From Desulfovirgula thermocuniculi DSM 16036 (GTDB lineage: Bacteria > Bacillota > Desulfotomaculia > Desulfotomaculales > Desulfovirgulaceae), in contig NZ_AUBR01000038.1 of the NCBI RefSeq assembly GCF_000429345.1, positions 1-32,623 of the forward strand: a DNA stretch of 32,623 nt, read 5' to 3'. The notes beneath the pieces were generated by a model. It did not search any database, had not been told where the DNA came from, and saw only the letters and a list, made by a program, of their open reading frames with translations. Positions 24,545 to 32,332 of this stretch are shown piece after piece (position 1 is the first letter of the stretch; each line of letters opens with the position of its first letter). A program made the translations under genes and the position numbers.

Positions 24545-25573
24545 TTAATGCCGGGCGGCAACTCCGGCCACCCTAGGGCACAGGGGATCGGGCGCCGCCA
24601 GGTCCCCGGTTTCCATGTAGGTGCGGGCAAAGCACCCGCCGCGGCAGCACGGCCACTCCGGGCAGTCCCGGCAGGCGCCTGCGGGGCTCCCGGGGCGGTG
24701 GGCCGCCGCAAACTCGGGCCGCACGGCTGCCTCGCCGTACGCCGCGGCAAAGCCCTTCCCGCGGCAGTCTGCCAGCACCACGTCCAGCACGTCGCAGAGG
24801 AGCATCTCGCCTGCCGGGGAGACGTCCGCCACCGGCGACCCCCGGCAGCCCCAGTACCTCACTCTCCCGCCCAGGCCGCCGAAGGCGCCCGCAAAGGGGG
24901 TGCACCAAAGGTGCAGGTCGATGCCCGCCGCCTCCGCGCCCTCCGCCGCGGCGTACACCGCGCGGGCAAACTCCCCGGCCTCCAGGGTGAGGTTGCGGCC
25001 CAGGGCGCCCTGCGGCAGCGCGGGGAGCAGGCAGGCCGCCGCTGCGCCGATCTCCCTGGCGGTGCCGGGGAACGCGCCCGCATCCGCGCAGTTCAGCCGG
25101 GAGAGGGTCATCACGGCCTGGAAGCGCACGCCCGCCCCTGTCAGCAGCCGGGCGGCGTGCAGGGCCACCTCCCAGCTCCCCCGCCCGCGCACCCTCTCGT
25201 GGGCCTCCCTGCCGGCCCCGTCCACGCTGAGGTAGACCACGGCGCGCAGCGCGGCCAGCCGGCGCGCCGCCTCCCCGTTCACGGCTGCACCGCTCGTGAC
25301 CACCGAAACGCTCAGGCCGCGGGCGGCGGCCAGCTCCAGCAGGTCAAAAATACCGGGCCTGGCCAGGGGCTCGCCCCCGGTGAAGCAGATGCTGCTCACA
25401 CCGCAGCGGGCGATCTCCTCCAGCAACTCCCGGGCTTCCCGCGCGCCCAGTTCGCCGCCGGCAAATCTGCCCCTCACGTAGCAGTGGCGGCACCCCATGC
25501 CGCAGGCCGTGGTGACCAGCCAGTTGACGTGCACCGGCCCCAGGGCAAGGTGATCTTCCTCGCCTTCGTCCAT
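24545..25573 (-). CDS. Radical SAM/SPASM-like protein of unknown function
   Basis: A radical SAM protein of about 342 residues. The cluster motif CGMGCRHC is at C24, C28 and C31, followed by GGEPL. A C-terminal SPASM-like region has several cysteines (WGC near 258, LLCDV, CRDCPEWPCCRGGC), able to carry auxiliary clusters. Such enzymes modify peptides, proteins or cofactors. I chose the ATG at 25573, seven bases from GGAGG. No peptide precursor is apparent nearby, so substrate is unknown. The neighbouring TRAP transporter need not be linked. An extended -10 promoter lies close upstream. Confidence 0.82.
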   Translation of the reverse strand: MDEGEEDHLALGPVHVNWLVTTACGMGCRHCYVRGRFAGGELGAREARELLEEIARCGVSSICFTGGEPLARPGIFDLLELAAARGLSVSVVTSGAAVNGEAARRLAALRAVVYLSVDGAGREAHERVRGRGSWEVALHAARLLTGAGVRFQAVMTLSRLNCADAGAFPGTAREIGAAAACLLPALPQGALGRNLTLEAGEFARAVYAAAEGAEAAGIDLHLWCTPFAGAFGGLGGRVRYWGCRGSPVADVSPAGEMLLCDVLDVVLADCRGKGFAAAYGEAAVRPEFAAAHRPGSPAGACRDCPEWPCCRGGCFARTYMETGDLAAPDPLCPRVAGVAARH

Positions 25574-25592
25574 CATGCCACCTCCAGTGGTA

Positions 25593-25601
25593 ATTATACC
25601 A
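25593..25601 (-). promoter_or_regulatory. Extended -10 promoter of the radical SAM gene
   Basis: On the minus strand TGGTATAAT is a TGnTATAAT extended -10 box (25593-25601). No convincing -35 is seen upstream. The leader would be very short, ending in GGAGG. Confidence 0.5.
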
Positions 25602-25645
25602 CATGGAGGCCGCAAACCGCCCTCCCCCGTGCCCGGCAGGGGCCC

Positions 25646-26941
25646 CTATTTAATCATGGTGTTGGGCAGGGCGAGCACGAGCTGCGGGTAGACGGTTATG
25701 AGGGCCACCACCAGCAGCATGATGATAAAGGAGGGCAGGGCGTAAAGGGCAATCCTAAAGATGCTCTCGTTGCTGAGGCTGTTGATGACGAAGAGGTTGA
25801 AGCCCACCGGGGGCGTGATCTGGGCAATCTCGATCATGATCACCAGGTAGATGCCGAACCACAGGGGGTCGAAACCGGCGGCCTTGATGAGCGGCAGGGC
25901 GAGGGGAAGGGTCATGACGATCATGGAAAAGCCGTCCAGCAGGCAGCCCAGGATGATGTACATGACGCTGAGGATGGCAATCAGCTGGTACTTGGTGAGC
26001 CCCAGGGTGCCGATGAAGGCGGTGAGCTTGGCAGGAATGCCCAGGTAGCCCACGGCCACGGAGAGATAGGAGGCCCCGGCGACAATGAGCATGATCATGC
26101 AGGTGGTCTTCACCGAGCCCAGGAGGGCCTCCCGAAAGGCCTTGCCGTCCATGCTGCGGGTGATCCAGGCAAAAAAGAGCGCCCCGAGCACGCCCACGGC
26201 GGCGGCCTCCGAGGGTGTAGCCCAGCCCGTGTAGATGCTCCCCAGCACCAGGACGATCAGCAGCAGCACCGGCAACAGCAGCGGCAGGGCCTTTATGCGG
26301 TCCCCCCAGGTGTACCGCAGGTCCCCCGCCGGCGCCAGGTCGGGCCGGAGGAGGCAGCGCAGGGCAATGTAGAGGCTGAAGGCGCCGGCCAGGATGATCC
26401 CCGGGACGACGCCGGCAATGAACAGCTTGCCGATGCTCACCCCGGACATGATGCCGTAGACGAGCATCATCAGGCTCGGCGGGATGAGAAACCCCAGCGT
26501 GCCGGCCCCCGCCAGGGAACCCAGGGAAAGCGAGGGGTCGTACTTGCGCTTTAAGAGCTCGGGGACGGTGATCTTGCCCACGGTGGCGGTGGTGGCGGCG
26601 GAAGAGCCGCTCACGGCGGCAAAGAGGGCGCAGGCGGCAATGTTGACATGGAGCAGCCGCCCGGGCAGGCCGTTCATCCAGGGAGAGAGCCCCCGGAAGA
26701 GGTTGGCGGAAATCTGGCTGCGGAAGAGGATCTCCCCCATGAAGATGAACAGGGGCAGGGCCATCATGGTGGACCCGTTGGTGCTGTTCCAGAGGATGTT
26801 GGAGAGGATGGTGAGCGGAGGGCTGGGCGTGAAGAGCTTAAAGGCAGCCATGCCCACCATAAAGAGGGAGATGCCGATCCACACGCTGCTCCCCAGCAGC
26901 AAAACCAGTAGTCCCAGTATGGTGGCGGTGACGTTAAACAT
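25646..26941 (-). CDS. dctM: TRAP transporter large membrane subunit DctM
   Basis: The large permease of a tripartite ATP-independent periplasmic-type transporter, 431 residues with about 12 hydrophobic helices. It couples substrate import to a sodium gradient. Conserved stretches include the early PLFIFMGEIL and the GSSAATTATVGKITVPEL region, GTLGFLIPPSLMMLVYG, and the late MIEIAQITPPVGFNLFV. It follows dctQ and dctP in the same operon; ATG 26941 has AGGAGG 12 bases upstream. Substrate cannot be told from this subunit. Confidence 0.95.
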   Translation of the reverse strand: MFNVTATILGLLVLLLGSSVWIGISLFMVGMAAFKLFTPSPPLTILSNILWNSTNGSTMMALPLFIFMGEILFRSQISANLFRGLSPWMNGLPGRLLHVNIAACALFAAVSGSSAATTATVGKITVPELLKRKYDPSLSLGSLAGAGTLGFLIPPSLMMLVYGIMSGVSIGKLFIAGVVPGIILAGAFSLYIALRCLLRPDLAPAGDLRYTWGDRIKALPLLLPVLLLIVLVLGSIYTGWATPSEAAAVGVLGALFFAWITRSMDGKAFREALLGSVKTTCMIMLIVAGASYLSVAVGYLGIPAKLTAFIGTLGLTKYQLIAILSVMYIILGCLLDGFSMIVMTLPLALPLIKAAGFDPLWFGIYLVIMIEIAQITPPVGFNLFVINSLSNESIFRIALYALPSFIIMLLVVALITVYPQLVLALPNTMIK

Positions 26942-26970
26942 GCCCTTGAACGTCCTCCTACCAGATTTGT

Positions 26971-27516
26971 TCAGCGGCCAAGGGATGTGGGCTCAAAGTC
27001 CTGGTCGTCAGTTTCGCCGGCGGCGAGCTTCAGCGCCGCCCGGCAGAACTCGGCCAGGAACTGCAGGCCCATGAGAGACATGCCCAGGGGCAGGAAAAAC
27101 TGCGGCACGGCCAGGTAGGTCCCCGAGAGCTGCATGGAGCGGCTCCCGGCCACCACGGAGTCCCAGAAAAAGGCGGCGGTGCTGGCGGTGACCAGGACGC
27201 AGAAAAACAGGCCCACCGCAAAGGCGTAGAGATCGACCACCAGGCGGGGCCTGCCCTTCAGCACCGACGGCAGGAAAGCCATGCGGATGTGCCCTCTTTC
27301 CTTCAGGGTGTAAGACAGGCCGAGAAAGGTCAGCGCTACCATGAGGTAACCCGTGTACTCCTCGGTAATGTACAGCGTCTTGCTGAAGAGGGTGCGCACC
27401 ACTATTTCCCCGAGGATCAGGGCGAGCCCGGCAAGCATCATGATCCCGGCCATGATGCCGCAGGCGCGGGAAATGCGGTCGCACACCCCTATGAAGCCCC
27501 TCACCAGCTTCCCCAT
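26971..27516 (-). CDS. dctQ: TRAP transporter small membrane subunit DctQ
   Basis: The small permease subunit, 181 residues with four hydrophobic helices. The sequence LGEIVVRTLF early in the protein and LGLSYTLKERGHIRM in the middle are typical. ATG 27516 follows a site AAGGGATGGG. It lies between the substrate-binding protein and dctM. Confidence 0.92.
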   Translation of the reverse strand: MGKLVRGFIGVCDRISRACGIMAGIMMLAGLALILGEIVVRTLFSKTLYITEEYTGYLMVALTFLGLSYTLKERGHIRMAFLPSVLKGRPRLVVDLYAFAVGLFFCVLVTASTAAFFWDSVVAGSRSMQLSGTYLAVPQFFLPLGMSLMGLQFLAEFCRAALKLAAGETDDQDFEPTSLGR

Positions 27517-27558
27517 AGCCCATCCCTTCCTTAAACTTACCTGTTGGGAACCCGCGAA

Positions 27559-27592
27559 GGGGCAGCCGCGAAGGCTAACCCGCGGCTGCCCC
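27559..27592 (-). promoter_or_regulatory. Strong intercistronic hairpin between dctP and dctQ
   Basis: GGGGCAGCCGCG (27559-27570) pairs exactly with CGCGGCTGCCCC (27581-27592) around a 10-base loop. It has no T run, so it is more likely an mRNA-stabilising or processing element than a terminator. Such hairpins after a binding-protein gene usually raise its level relative to the permease. Confidence 0.75.
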
Positions 27593-27601
27593 CAGCCGGC
27601 C

Positions 27602-28645
27602 TTACTGGCGGCCCACCTGCTTCTGGAACTTCTCCACTATCTCCCTGGCCTCCGGCGGGGCGGTCTTCAGCCACTCGTCGCGGATGTTCTTGGTGATGGA
27701 CGCCAGCTGGTTCAGGAACTCCTTGCTCGGCTGCACGGTGACGATGCCCTTTTCGTTGCAGAGGGCCTCCTTTTCCTTGTCCAGCTTGGCCACCTTGGCC
27801 CACATTTCCGCCTCAACTTCCTTGGCCACCTTTAAAATGGCCTCCTGGGTCTGCTTGTCCAGAGAGTTGAAGGCCTTGAGGTTGACCGTGACGATGTCCG
27901 TGGCCATGGTAATGTTGATGGGCGCGTAGTATTTTAAGACCTCCCAGAACTTGGCGTCAACCGCCGTGGGAGTGGAGGTGAGCACCGAGTCGATAACGCC
28001 GGTGGCCAGGGCGGAGTAGACCTCGCTGAAGGGCAGCGGGTACGGCGTGCCGCCGACGGCCTCAATCACCAGGGCACCGTTCTTGTCATAGGTGCGCGTC
28101 TTTAAGCCCTTCATGTCCGCCACCGACTCCACCTTCTTCTTCGACCACAGGCCGGCGGCAGGCCAGGGAGAAATGTAGAGCAGTTTCTGCCCCCACTTCT
28201 CCTCCAGCACCTTCTCAAAATAGGGGCGGGCAATGTCGTTTAAGAGCTTGCCCTCCTCAAAGCTCTGGATGAGGAAGGGCAGGGTGACCACGCCGAAGAG
28301 GGGCTCATCCCCTGCCACGCCGCTGGTCAGGATGTCGGAGACGGGCACCAGCCCGTCGCGCACCACTTTCAACAGCTCCGGCCCCTTGTAGCCCAGGGCG
28401 CCGCCCGACTGCACGGTAATCTCCACTTTACCGTTGGTGGCCTGCTTGACCCGATTGGCAAACTCCTGCAGGCCGACGGTCTGGTGGTTGTCGGGCGGCC
28501 AGACGGAGTTGGCCGTCCACATGACGGGCTGCGCGGCCTTGCCTTGCTCCGCGGCCTGCTTGCCACCGCCGCAGCCGGAAACCACCAGCAGCACAAAAAG
28601 CAGCGCAAAAACTGCTGTAAGTGCCTTCTTGCCTTTCAGACGCAT
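27602..28645 (-). CDS. dctP: TRAP transporter substrate-binding lipoprotein DctP
   Basis: An extracytoplasmic solute receptor of 347 residues. A lipoprotein signal ends in VSGC with C25. The body is a DctP-type fold; the conserved arginine that binds the substrate carboxylate is in MKGLKTRTYD. The ATG at 28645 follows GGAGGG by 8 bp; a longer frame to 28678 is not needed. It is first in the operon and preceded by a structured leader and a strong promoter. The ligand is probably an organic acid, but cannot be named. Confidence 0.92.
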   Translation of the reverse strand: MRLKGKKALTAVFALLFVLLVVSGCGGGKQAAEQGKAAQPVMWTANSVWPPDNHQTVGLQEFANRVKQATNGKVEITVQSGGALGYKGPELLKVVRDGLVPVSDILTSGVAGDEPLFGVVTLPFLIQSFEEGKLLNDIARPYFEKVLEEKWGQKLLYISPWPAAGLWSKKKVESVADMKGLKTRTYDKNGALVIEAVGGTPYPLPFSEVYSALATGVIDSVLTSTPTAVDAKFWEVLKYYAPINITMATDIVTVNLKAFNSLDKQTQEAILKVAKEVEAEMWAKVAKLDKEKEALCNEKGIVTVQPSKEFLNQLASITKNIRDEWLKTAPPEAREIVEKFQKQVGRQ

Positions 28646-28793
28646 AAAAATATCCCTCCAAACACCGTATTTTCTCAATTTGATACAAAAATTTCCCGCG
28701 CTACGCCTTTCCCCGCCAACACACCCCCTTTTGACGGCTTAGTGGCAGCTATTCACTCCAAGTTTTTTCGTCACGGGCCTGCTTTTTTCCTGC

Positions 28794-28901
28794 AAAAAAC
28801 AAGAGGGCGCCCCCGACGGTGGGGGTAGCACCCTTGCCACCCGGAAGGCGCCCTTGCCGGCTCTTATTAATTTCGGTAAAGTGCCGTTTGCGGCCAAACC
28901 G
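28794..28901 (-). ncRNA. Structured leader RNA with internal terminator upstream of dctP (attenuator or riboswitch candidate)
   Basis: From the promoter the transcript would begin near 28901. Read 5' to 3' it has a hairpin (GTTTG GCCG CAAAC), then GCCGGCAAGGGCGCC, a hairpin GGGTGGC/GCTACCC with AAGGGT loop, and CCCCC followed by GGGGG. AGGGCGCC (28847-28854, minus) can pair with GGCGCCCT (28804-28811), followed by a six-T run at 28794-28799, making a terminator. The GCTACCC hairpin and the CCCCC/GGGGG hairpin share bases and exclude each other. This layout suits conditional termination. GGCAAGGG occurs twice. No known riboswitch or T-box signature was recognised. Confidence 0.5.
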
Positions 28902-28907
28902 CCTTAT

Positions 28908-28936
28908 ATCATAAAACACGTTCCGGCGGTTGTCAA
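28908..28936 (-). promoter_or_regulatory. Near-consensus promoter upstream of the dctP leader
   Basis: On the minus strand TTGACA (28931-28936) and TATGAT (28908-28913) are exactly 17 bp apart. It is the closest match to a sigma-70/sigma-A promoter in the window. Confidence 0.8.
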
Positions 28937-28953
28937 CAACACCTTCGTGGCCC

Positions 28954-29100
28954 TTAAATTTTAAACCTCGCCACTTGGTCTTTAAGCGCTTCCATGAGCG
29001 ACACCAGGTTCGCTTCTTGCTCCATCAGGCCTATTGCTTCCCGCGTCATGGAAGCCGATGCCTCCACGTCCCCGGTCACGCCCTCTACCAGAGCATTTGC
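28954..29100 (-). pseudogene. Remnant of a methyl-accepting chemotaxis protein gene, 3' end only
   Basis: Reading the minus strand gives 48 codons ending at TAA (28954-28956). The sequence has the look of an MCP tail: an ANALVEG start, VEASASM, a stretch around EAIGLMEQEAN, and the typical ending DQVARFKI. A stop codon lies shortly upstream in this frame, inside the CCA gene, and no start with a ribosome site is visible, so nothing complete can be made. It lies just after the CCA gene and just before the dctP promoter. Confidence 0.5.
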
Positions 29101-29120
29101 CGAAAAAAGGCGACCCGCCC

Positions 29121-30659
29121 CTAATCCCGCGCCGGCAGATCACTCCCTTCCCCGCCCCCGCGCTCCCCGCGCAGGGCCCGTGCGCGGGCCTTAACGTACT
29201 CCTCCGCCTCCTGCCGGTTCCGCACCTCGCCGGCGGCCCGGGCGGCGGCCAGGTCCTCCAGCAACCGGCCCACTAGGGGAGACGGGCCGGTCCTCACCAG
29301 GCGCATGACTTCTTTCCCGTCCAGCAGGGGGCGCGCGCGCCCGGAGAGTTCCGGCTCCTCGTAATAGCGTCGCAAGAGCGTAAAAATAAATTCCCGGTAG
29401 CCAGCCGGCTCGCCGGGCACAACGGCCCCGGCGGCAGCAGCGGCCAGGCTCAAGAGCAGACAGCCGGGCGCCTCATCCCCCAGGCGGCGGAAGAAGCGGT
29501 AAACCGCCCGACCGCCGGGCGGGCAGGGCCCGTACAGGGAAAGGGGCTCCGCGTAGCCCTCCAGCAGGGCCGCCAGCAGGCCCTCCTCGCGCCCGGCGAG
29601 GCGCAGGCGGCGCGCAAGGGCCTCTGCCAGGGCCGCGCCGACAGGCCGGGCGCAGGGCGAAGGGCACGCGCCGCCCGGCTCCCGGCCCTCCGCGCCCCCG
29701 GCGGCGTGGAAGAGGCAGGCCAGCTTGAGCACCGGCAACCGGCTGCGGGCGCGGGTGAGGGGCGCGTTTAAGTAGGCCGCCAGCTGCCGGGCAGGGTCCC
29801 CGGGAAGACTAACGAGAGCGGGCGCGCCGGCACCGGGGCCCGACAGCGCGCGCACGGTTTCCTCCAGGCACTCCAGGGCCTTTAAGCCGCGCTCCCAGCC
29901 GCCCTCCCCTTCCTGCCCCGGGCACCGCAGGAGGGCGATCTCGGGGAGGGCCTGCTCCAGGATGCCCAGCTCCCGGTCAAGCAAGTCGATAATCGCCCGG
30001 GCCGCGGGCAGGAGAAAAATGTTCACCAGCTCCTCCCAGATCCGCTCCGGGGCAGCTTTGCTCACCGGTACGGGCATGGCGCGGATGAGCCTCACCGTAC
30101 CCGGCTCGATACGAAAGCCCAGCTGACCGGCCAGGCGGGCGGCCCGCAGGGCGCGCAAGGGGTCATCCTCTATAGAGCGGGGCCCGCAGGCCCGGATGAG
30201 GCCCCGGCGCAGGTCGTCCAGGCCGCCCAGGGGATCGATGAGGGAGGTCGGCAGGCCGCCAGGCGGAAAAGGCCCCGCCGGGGGCGGGCCGCCTTCGCCG
30301 GGACAGGCGGCCGGGAAACCTGCCAGCGGCAGGGCCAGGGCGTTGATGGTGAAGTCCCGCCGGCGCAGGTCGCTTACCAGGTCGCCGTCCCCGAGGCCGG
30401 TGACGTCGACCTGACAGGACCCCGCAGGCCCCCTTATCACCACCCGGGAGACGTCGCGTACGGGGTCCAGGAGCACAAAGCTGCCCCCGCAGGTGCCTGC
30501 CAGCTCCCGGGCCACCTCCTCCCCCCTGCCGGTCACCACCACGTCCGCATCCCGGGATGGCCGCCCCAGCAAAAAATCCCGCAGGAAGCCGCCCACCAGG
30601 TAGGCCTGCCGCCCGCGGGAGCAGGCTATTTCGTGCAGGCGACGGAGGTATTCCCACAT
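29121..30659 (-). CDS. cca: CCA tRNA nucleotidyltransferase / poly(A) polymerase family
   Basis: A class II nucleotidyltransferase of 512 residues that adds or repairs CCA at tRNA 3' ends. The head domain shows LVGGFLRDFLLGRPSRDADVVVTG in the first 45 residues, with the DXD pair. RRRDFTINALA is at about 97-107 and DDPLRALRAARLAG at about 165. The long, glycine- and proline-rich C-terminal half carries helical tRNA-binding segments without clear HD residues. It could instead be a poly(A) polymerase. The ATG at 30659 has GGGGG upstream at a rather wide gap; a short GGGG/CCCC hairpin covers that site. Confidence 0.85.
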   Translation of the reverse strand: MWEYLRRLHEIACSRGRQAYLVGGFLRDFLLGRPSRDADVVVTGRGEEVARELAGTCGGSFVLLDPVRDVSRVVIRGPAGSCQVDVTGLGDGDLVSDLRRRDFTINALALPLAGFPAACPGEGGPPPAGPFPPGGLPTSLIDPLGGLDDLRRGLIRACGPRSIEDDPLRALRAARLAGQLGFRIEPGTVRLIRAMPVPVSKAAPERIWEELVNIFLLPAARAIIDLLDRELGILEQALPEIALLRCPGQEGEGGWERGLKALECLEETVRALSGPGAGAPALVSLPGDPARQLAAYLNAPLTRARSRLPVLKLACLFHAAGGAEGREPGGACPSPCARPVGAALAEALARRLRLAGREEGLLAALLEGYAEPLSLYGPCPPGGRAVYRFFRRLGDEAPGCLLLSLAAAAAGAVVPGEPAGYREFIFTLLRRYYEEPELSGRARPLLDGKEVMRLVRTGPSPLVGRLLEDLAAARAAGEVRNRQEAEEYVKARARALRGERGGGEGSDLPARD

Positions 30660-30750
30660 GGGGTGAAACGACCCCCTTAATTCCTTTACGGAACGTTCTT
30701 GTCATGCGAGAGCGGGCTCTATTATTGCCCTACCGTGCAGTAGGAAGCGC

Positions 30751-30788
30751 AAAAAATCCCGCAGCTGCCCTGCGCAAAAAGCTGCGGG
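30751..30788 (-). terminator. Terminator after the PIN-domain gene
   Basis: On the minus strand CCCGCAGCT (30780-30788) pairs with AGCTGCGGG (30758-30766) around a 13-base loop, followed by a T run at 30751-30756. It begins about 5 bp past the PIN stop codon. Confidence 0.85.
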
Positions 30789-30792
30789 TGAT

Positions 30793-31212
30793 CTACTTCA
30801 GCAACCGCTCAAAGCCTGCCTGTTCAAAACGCTGGTCCGTGGTAAGCGCACGGGATATCCCCCGTTGCTCCATAAGCACAAAACTTATGCACTCCGTAAG
30901 ACTCCAGTCCTTGTCTTTCCTCTTCCTAAACAGTACAAGCCCCTGATGAATAAGCTCGGTGCTAACATGAACGATTTCCAGGTACCCCAGACGTTCTGCC
31001 TTGAAAATATTGTCCGTAAGGGTAGTGGCAAGGGGCCGGAGAGAAGGCTTACGTAAAGCATTGCAGACCTCAATAATTACGGCGTCTGTGGTAAGCCGGT
31101 GCCACCCTTCCCGGGCTATCTGCTGGTATACCTGAACTGCCCGGGAGTGCCACTGGTCGCTTTTATTGCCCAGGGCAAGCCACCCTGCCGTATCAATAAA
31201 GACGCATCTCAT
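30793..31212 (-). CDS. PIN-domain ribonuclease toxin (VapC-like)
   Basis: A 139-residue PIN protein. The acidic tetrad is D7 (FIDTAGW), E48 (IIEVCNAL), D102 (KDWSLTE) and D126 (TTDQRFEQAGF), a complete active site. It is likely an RNase toxin. The ATG overlaps the stop of the upstream gene (31209-31212, ATGA), so the two are coupled. GC content is lower than in the core genes nearby, consistent with acquisition. It is a different PIN subgroup from the VapC at 7114-7575. Confidence 0.88.
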   Translation of the reverse strand: MRCVFIDTAGWLALGNKSDQWHSRAVQVYQQIAREGWHRLTTDAVIIEVCNALRKPSLRPLATTLTDNIFKAERLGYLEIVHVSTELIHQGLVLFRKRKDKDWSLTECISFVLMEQRGISRALTTDQRFEQAGFERLLK

Positions 31213-31541
31213 GCCTCTCCCTCGATGTAGCGGTGATGTTCTTGGGCAAGATCAAGTATCCCAGTTTCCAGGGCCCAATTTTCCACGTGAAAGAACGGGT
31301 CGGTTTCCGGAGAAGGAGATTTCAGCTTACCAAAAGCACCTTTCTGGATCTCCTTATAGGTAGGTATCCTTCCTTCCTTTGCTCTAAACTCTTCTATAAA
31401 CTCTTTGATAGCCTGGTGCACGGAGGGAGGGGGCGGTGGAACCACATCCCCAAGATTATTTGGAGCACGGCCCCTCGTAAGCCCTAGTTCCCTTTTCACC
31501 CAAGCAATCCAGCAGGTCTTGATGGATGCAGAACTGTTCAA
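31209..31541 (-). CDS. Probable antitoxin partner of the PIN toxin (no recognised family)
   Basis: I do not recognise this 110-residue protein. The first 30 residues are basic, followed by a proline run (VVPPPPPSV near 34-42), a helix (HQAIKEFIEEFRAKEG), an IPTYKEIQKG segment, and an acidic tail with HVENWALETGILDL. The ATGA overlap with the PIN gene, matching strand and own promoter make it a likely antitoxin, but no DNA-binding fold is evident. The TTG at 31541 follows AAAGGAGG by 8 bp. Confidence 0.6.
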   Translation of the reverse strand: MNSSASIKTCWIAWVKRELGLTRGRAPNNLGDVVPPPPPSVHQAIKEFIEEFRAKEGRIPTYKEIQKGAFGKLKSPSPETDPFFHVENWALETGILDLAQEHHRYIEGEA

Positions 31542-31573
31542 ACGTGTTGCCTCCTTTCAGTTGCCTCGACTAA

Positions 31574-31602
31574 ATCGTACACTTACAGAGGGTTACTGTC
31601 AA
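31574..31602 (-). promoter_or_regulatory. Promoter of the PIN toxin-antitoxin pair
   Basis: On the minus strand TTGACA (31597-31602) and TACGAT (31574-31579) are 17 bp apart. The ribosome site AAAGGAGG and the TTG start follow within about 35 bp. Confidence 0.65.
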
Positions 31603-31951
31603 CGCCTGGCCCAGCCTAACCTCCGCTTCCCGTTTAAGTCGATTCAGCACCGTTTCCAAGCGCAGATCCTTCTTTTTTACTTATGGCCTTGTGCGAAAGG
31701 CCCCGAGGACGCCCGCCGCGCGGGCCGCGGCCTGCGGCGGGCTTCTTCTTTAGAGCAAGGTGCTGCGGCGGAGGGGCACACCGACGAGAGCGCCGGCATA
31801 ATAGAGAGAGCGGGCAGCTAGGGCTTTTTAGCGGGGGTCCAGGGGGGCACTGCGCCCCCTTGGCGGAGGCACGGAGGCGGGACTCCTGGGAAGGTGACCG
31901 GAAAAATGACGGATTCATAATATATAACAGACATGGAAAGGAGTGGTACAT
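31603..31951. other. Gene-free stretch with GC-rich inverted repeats
   Basis: No convincing gene is seen in about 350 bp. Two structures stand out. GCCCGCCGC (31711-31719) pairs with GCGGCGGGC (31734-31742) around a 14-base loop and is followed by TTCTTCTTT. GGGGGC and GCCCCC form a second short hairpin inside the stretch GGGGGTCCAGGGGGGC-ACTGC-GCCCCC near 31835-31860, similar to extragenic palindromic repeats. The plus-strand frame across it is arginine-rich and lacks a start site. Confidence 0.5.
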
Positions 31952-32332
31952 TTGGTCAGCCAGCAGCAACTGGATCAGATCATCAGTGGTTTAAACCTGG
32001 ACCTGTCCTGGGAGTATGCGGCCATGATCCAGTACATTCAGCATGCCAGCATGCTCACCGGCCCCGAGTATACGTACGTTATTCAGGAATTGCTGGAACA
32101 TGCTCAACAGGAACATGAACACGCCGTGATTATCAGCGACCTGATTCAATACCTGGGCGGCATACCCACAGTGGAAGTGGCTACCAGGCTCACTTCATTG
32201 AACAACATAGAAATGCTGCGCCAGGACCTGCAGTTCGAATATGATGCCATCCGCCGCTATTTACAGCGCATTGAGCAGCTGGAAGCCCTTCATCTGTATG
32301 ACTCAGCCCTAAGTTTGACACCTAAACTATAA
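31952..32332 (+). pseudogene. Bacterioferritin-like diiron protein, truncated at its 3' end by the insertion sequence
   Basis: A ferritin-like four-helix protein. The TTG at 31952 follows GGAAAGGAG by 8 bp. Of 126 codons, about 119 are native; the last residues (LSLTPKL) come from the insertion sequence. Placed on E. coli bacterioferritin, E21, E54 and H57 (EHEH) match E18, E51 and H54, and E96 matches E94. The second ExxH pair (E127, H130) and the last helix are missing, so the ferroxidase centre is incomplete and storage function is probably lost. It shares its last seven residues with the broken ligase at the other end. Confidence 0.85.

Noticed and set aside
24417-26000. Peptide precursor for the radical SAM protein
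   Set aside because: No short frame with a ribosome site and a Cys- or Gly-rich core was found in the gaps.
24410-26554. Long plus-strand open frame opposite the radical SAM and dctM genes
   Set aside because: Antisense to recognised proteins with exact motifs; composition typical of high-GC shadows.
28794-28901. T-box or cyclic di-GMP riboswitch for the dctP leader
   Set aside because: The GGGTGGC stretch resembles a T-box only in part: no ACCGCG follows and no specifier stem is seen. The conserved cyclic di-GMP aptamer core was not found.
31683-31994. Plus-strand 103-residue frame over the GC-rich repeats
   Set aside because: Arginine- and glycine-rich, runs over hairpins and overlaps the ferritin-like start in another frame; no ribosome site.
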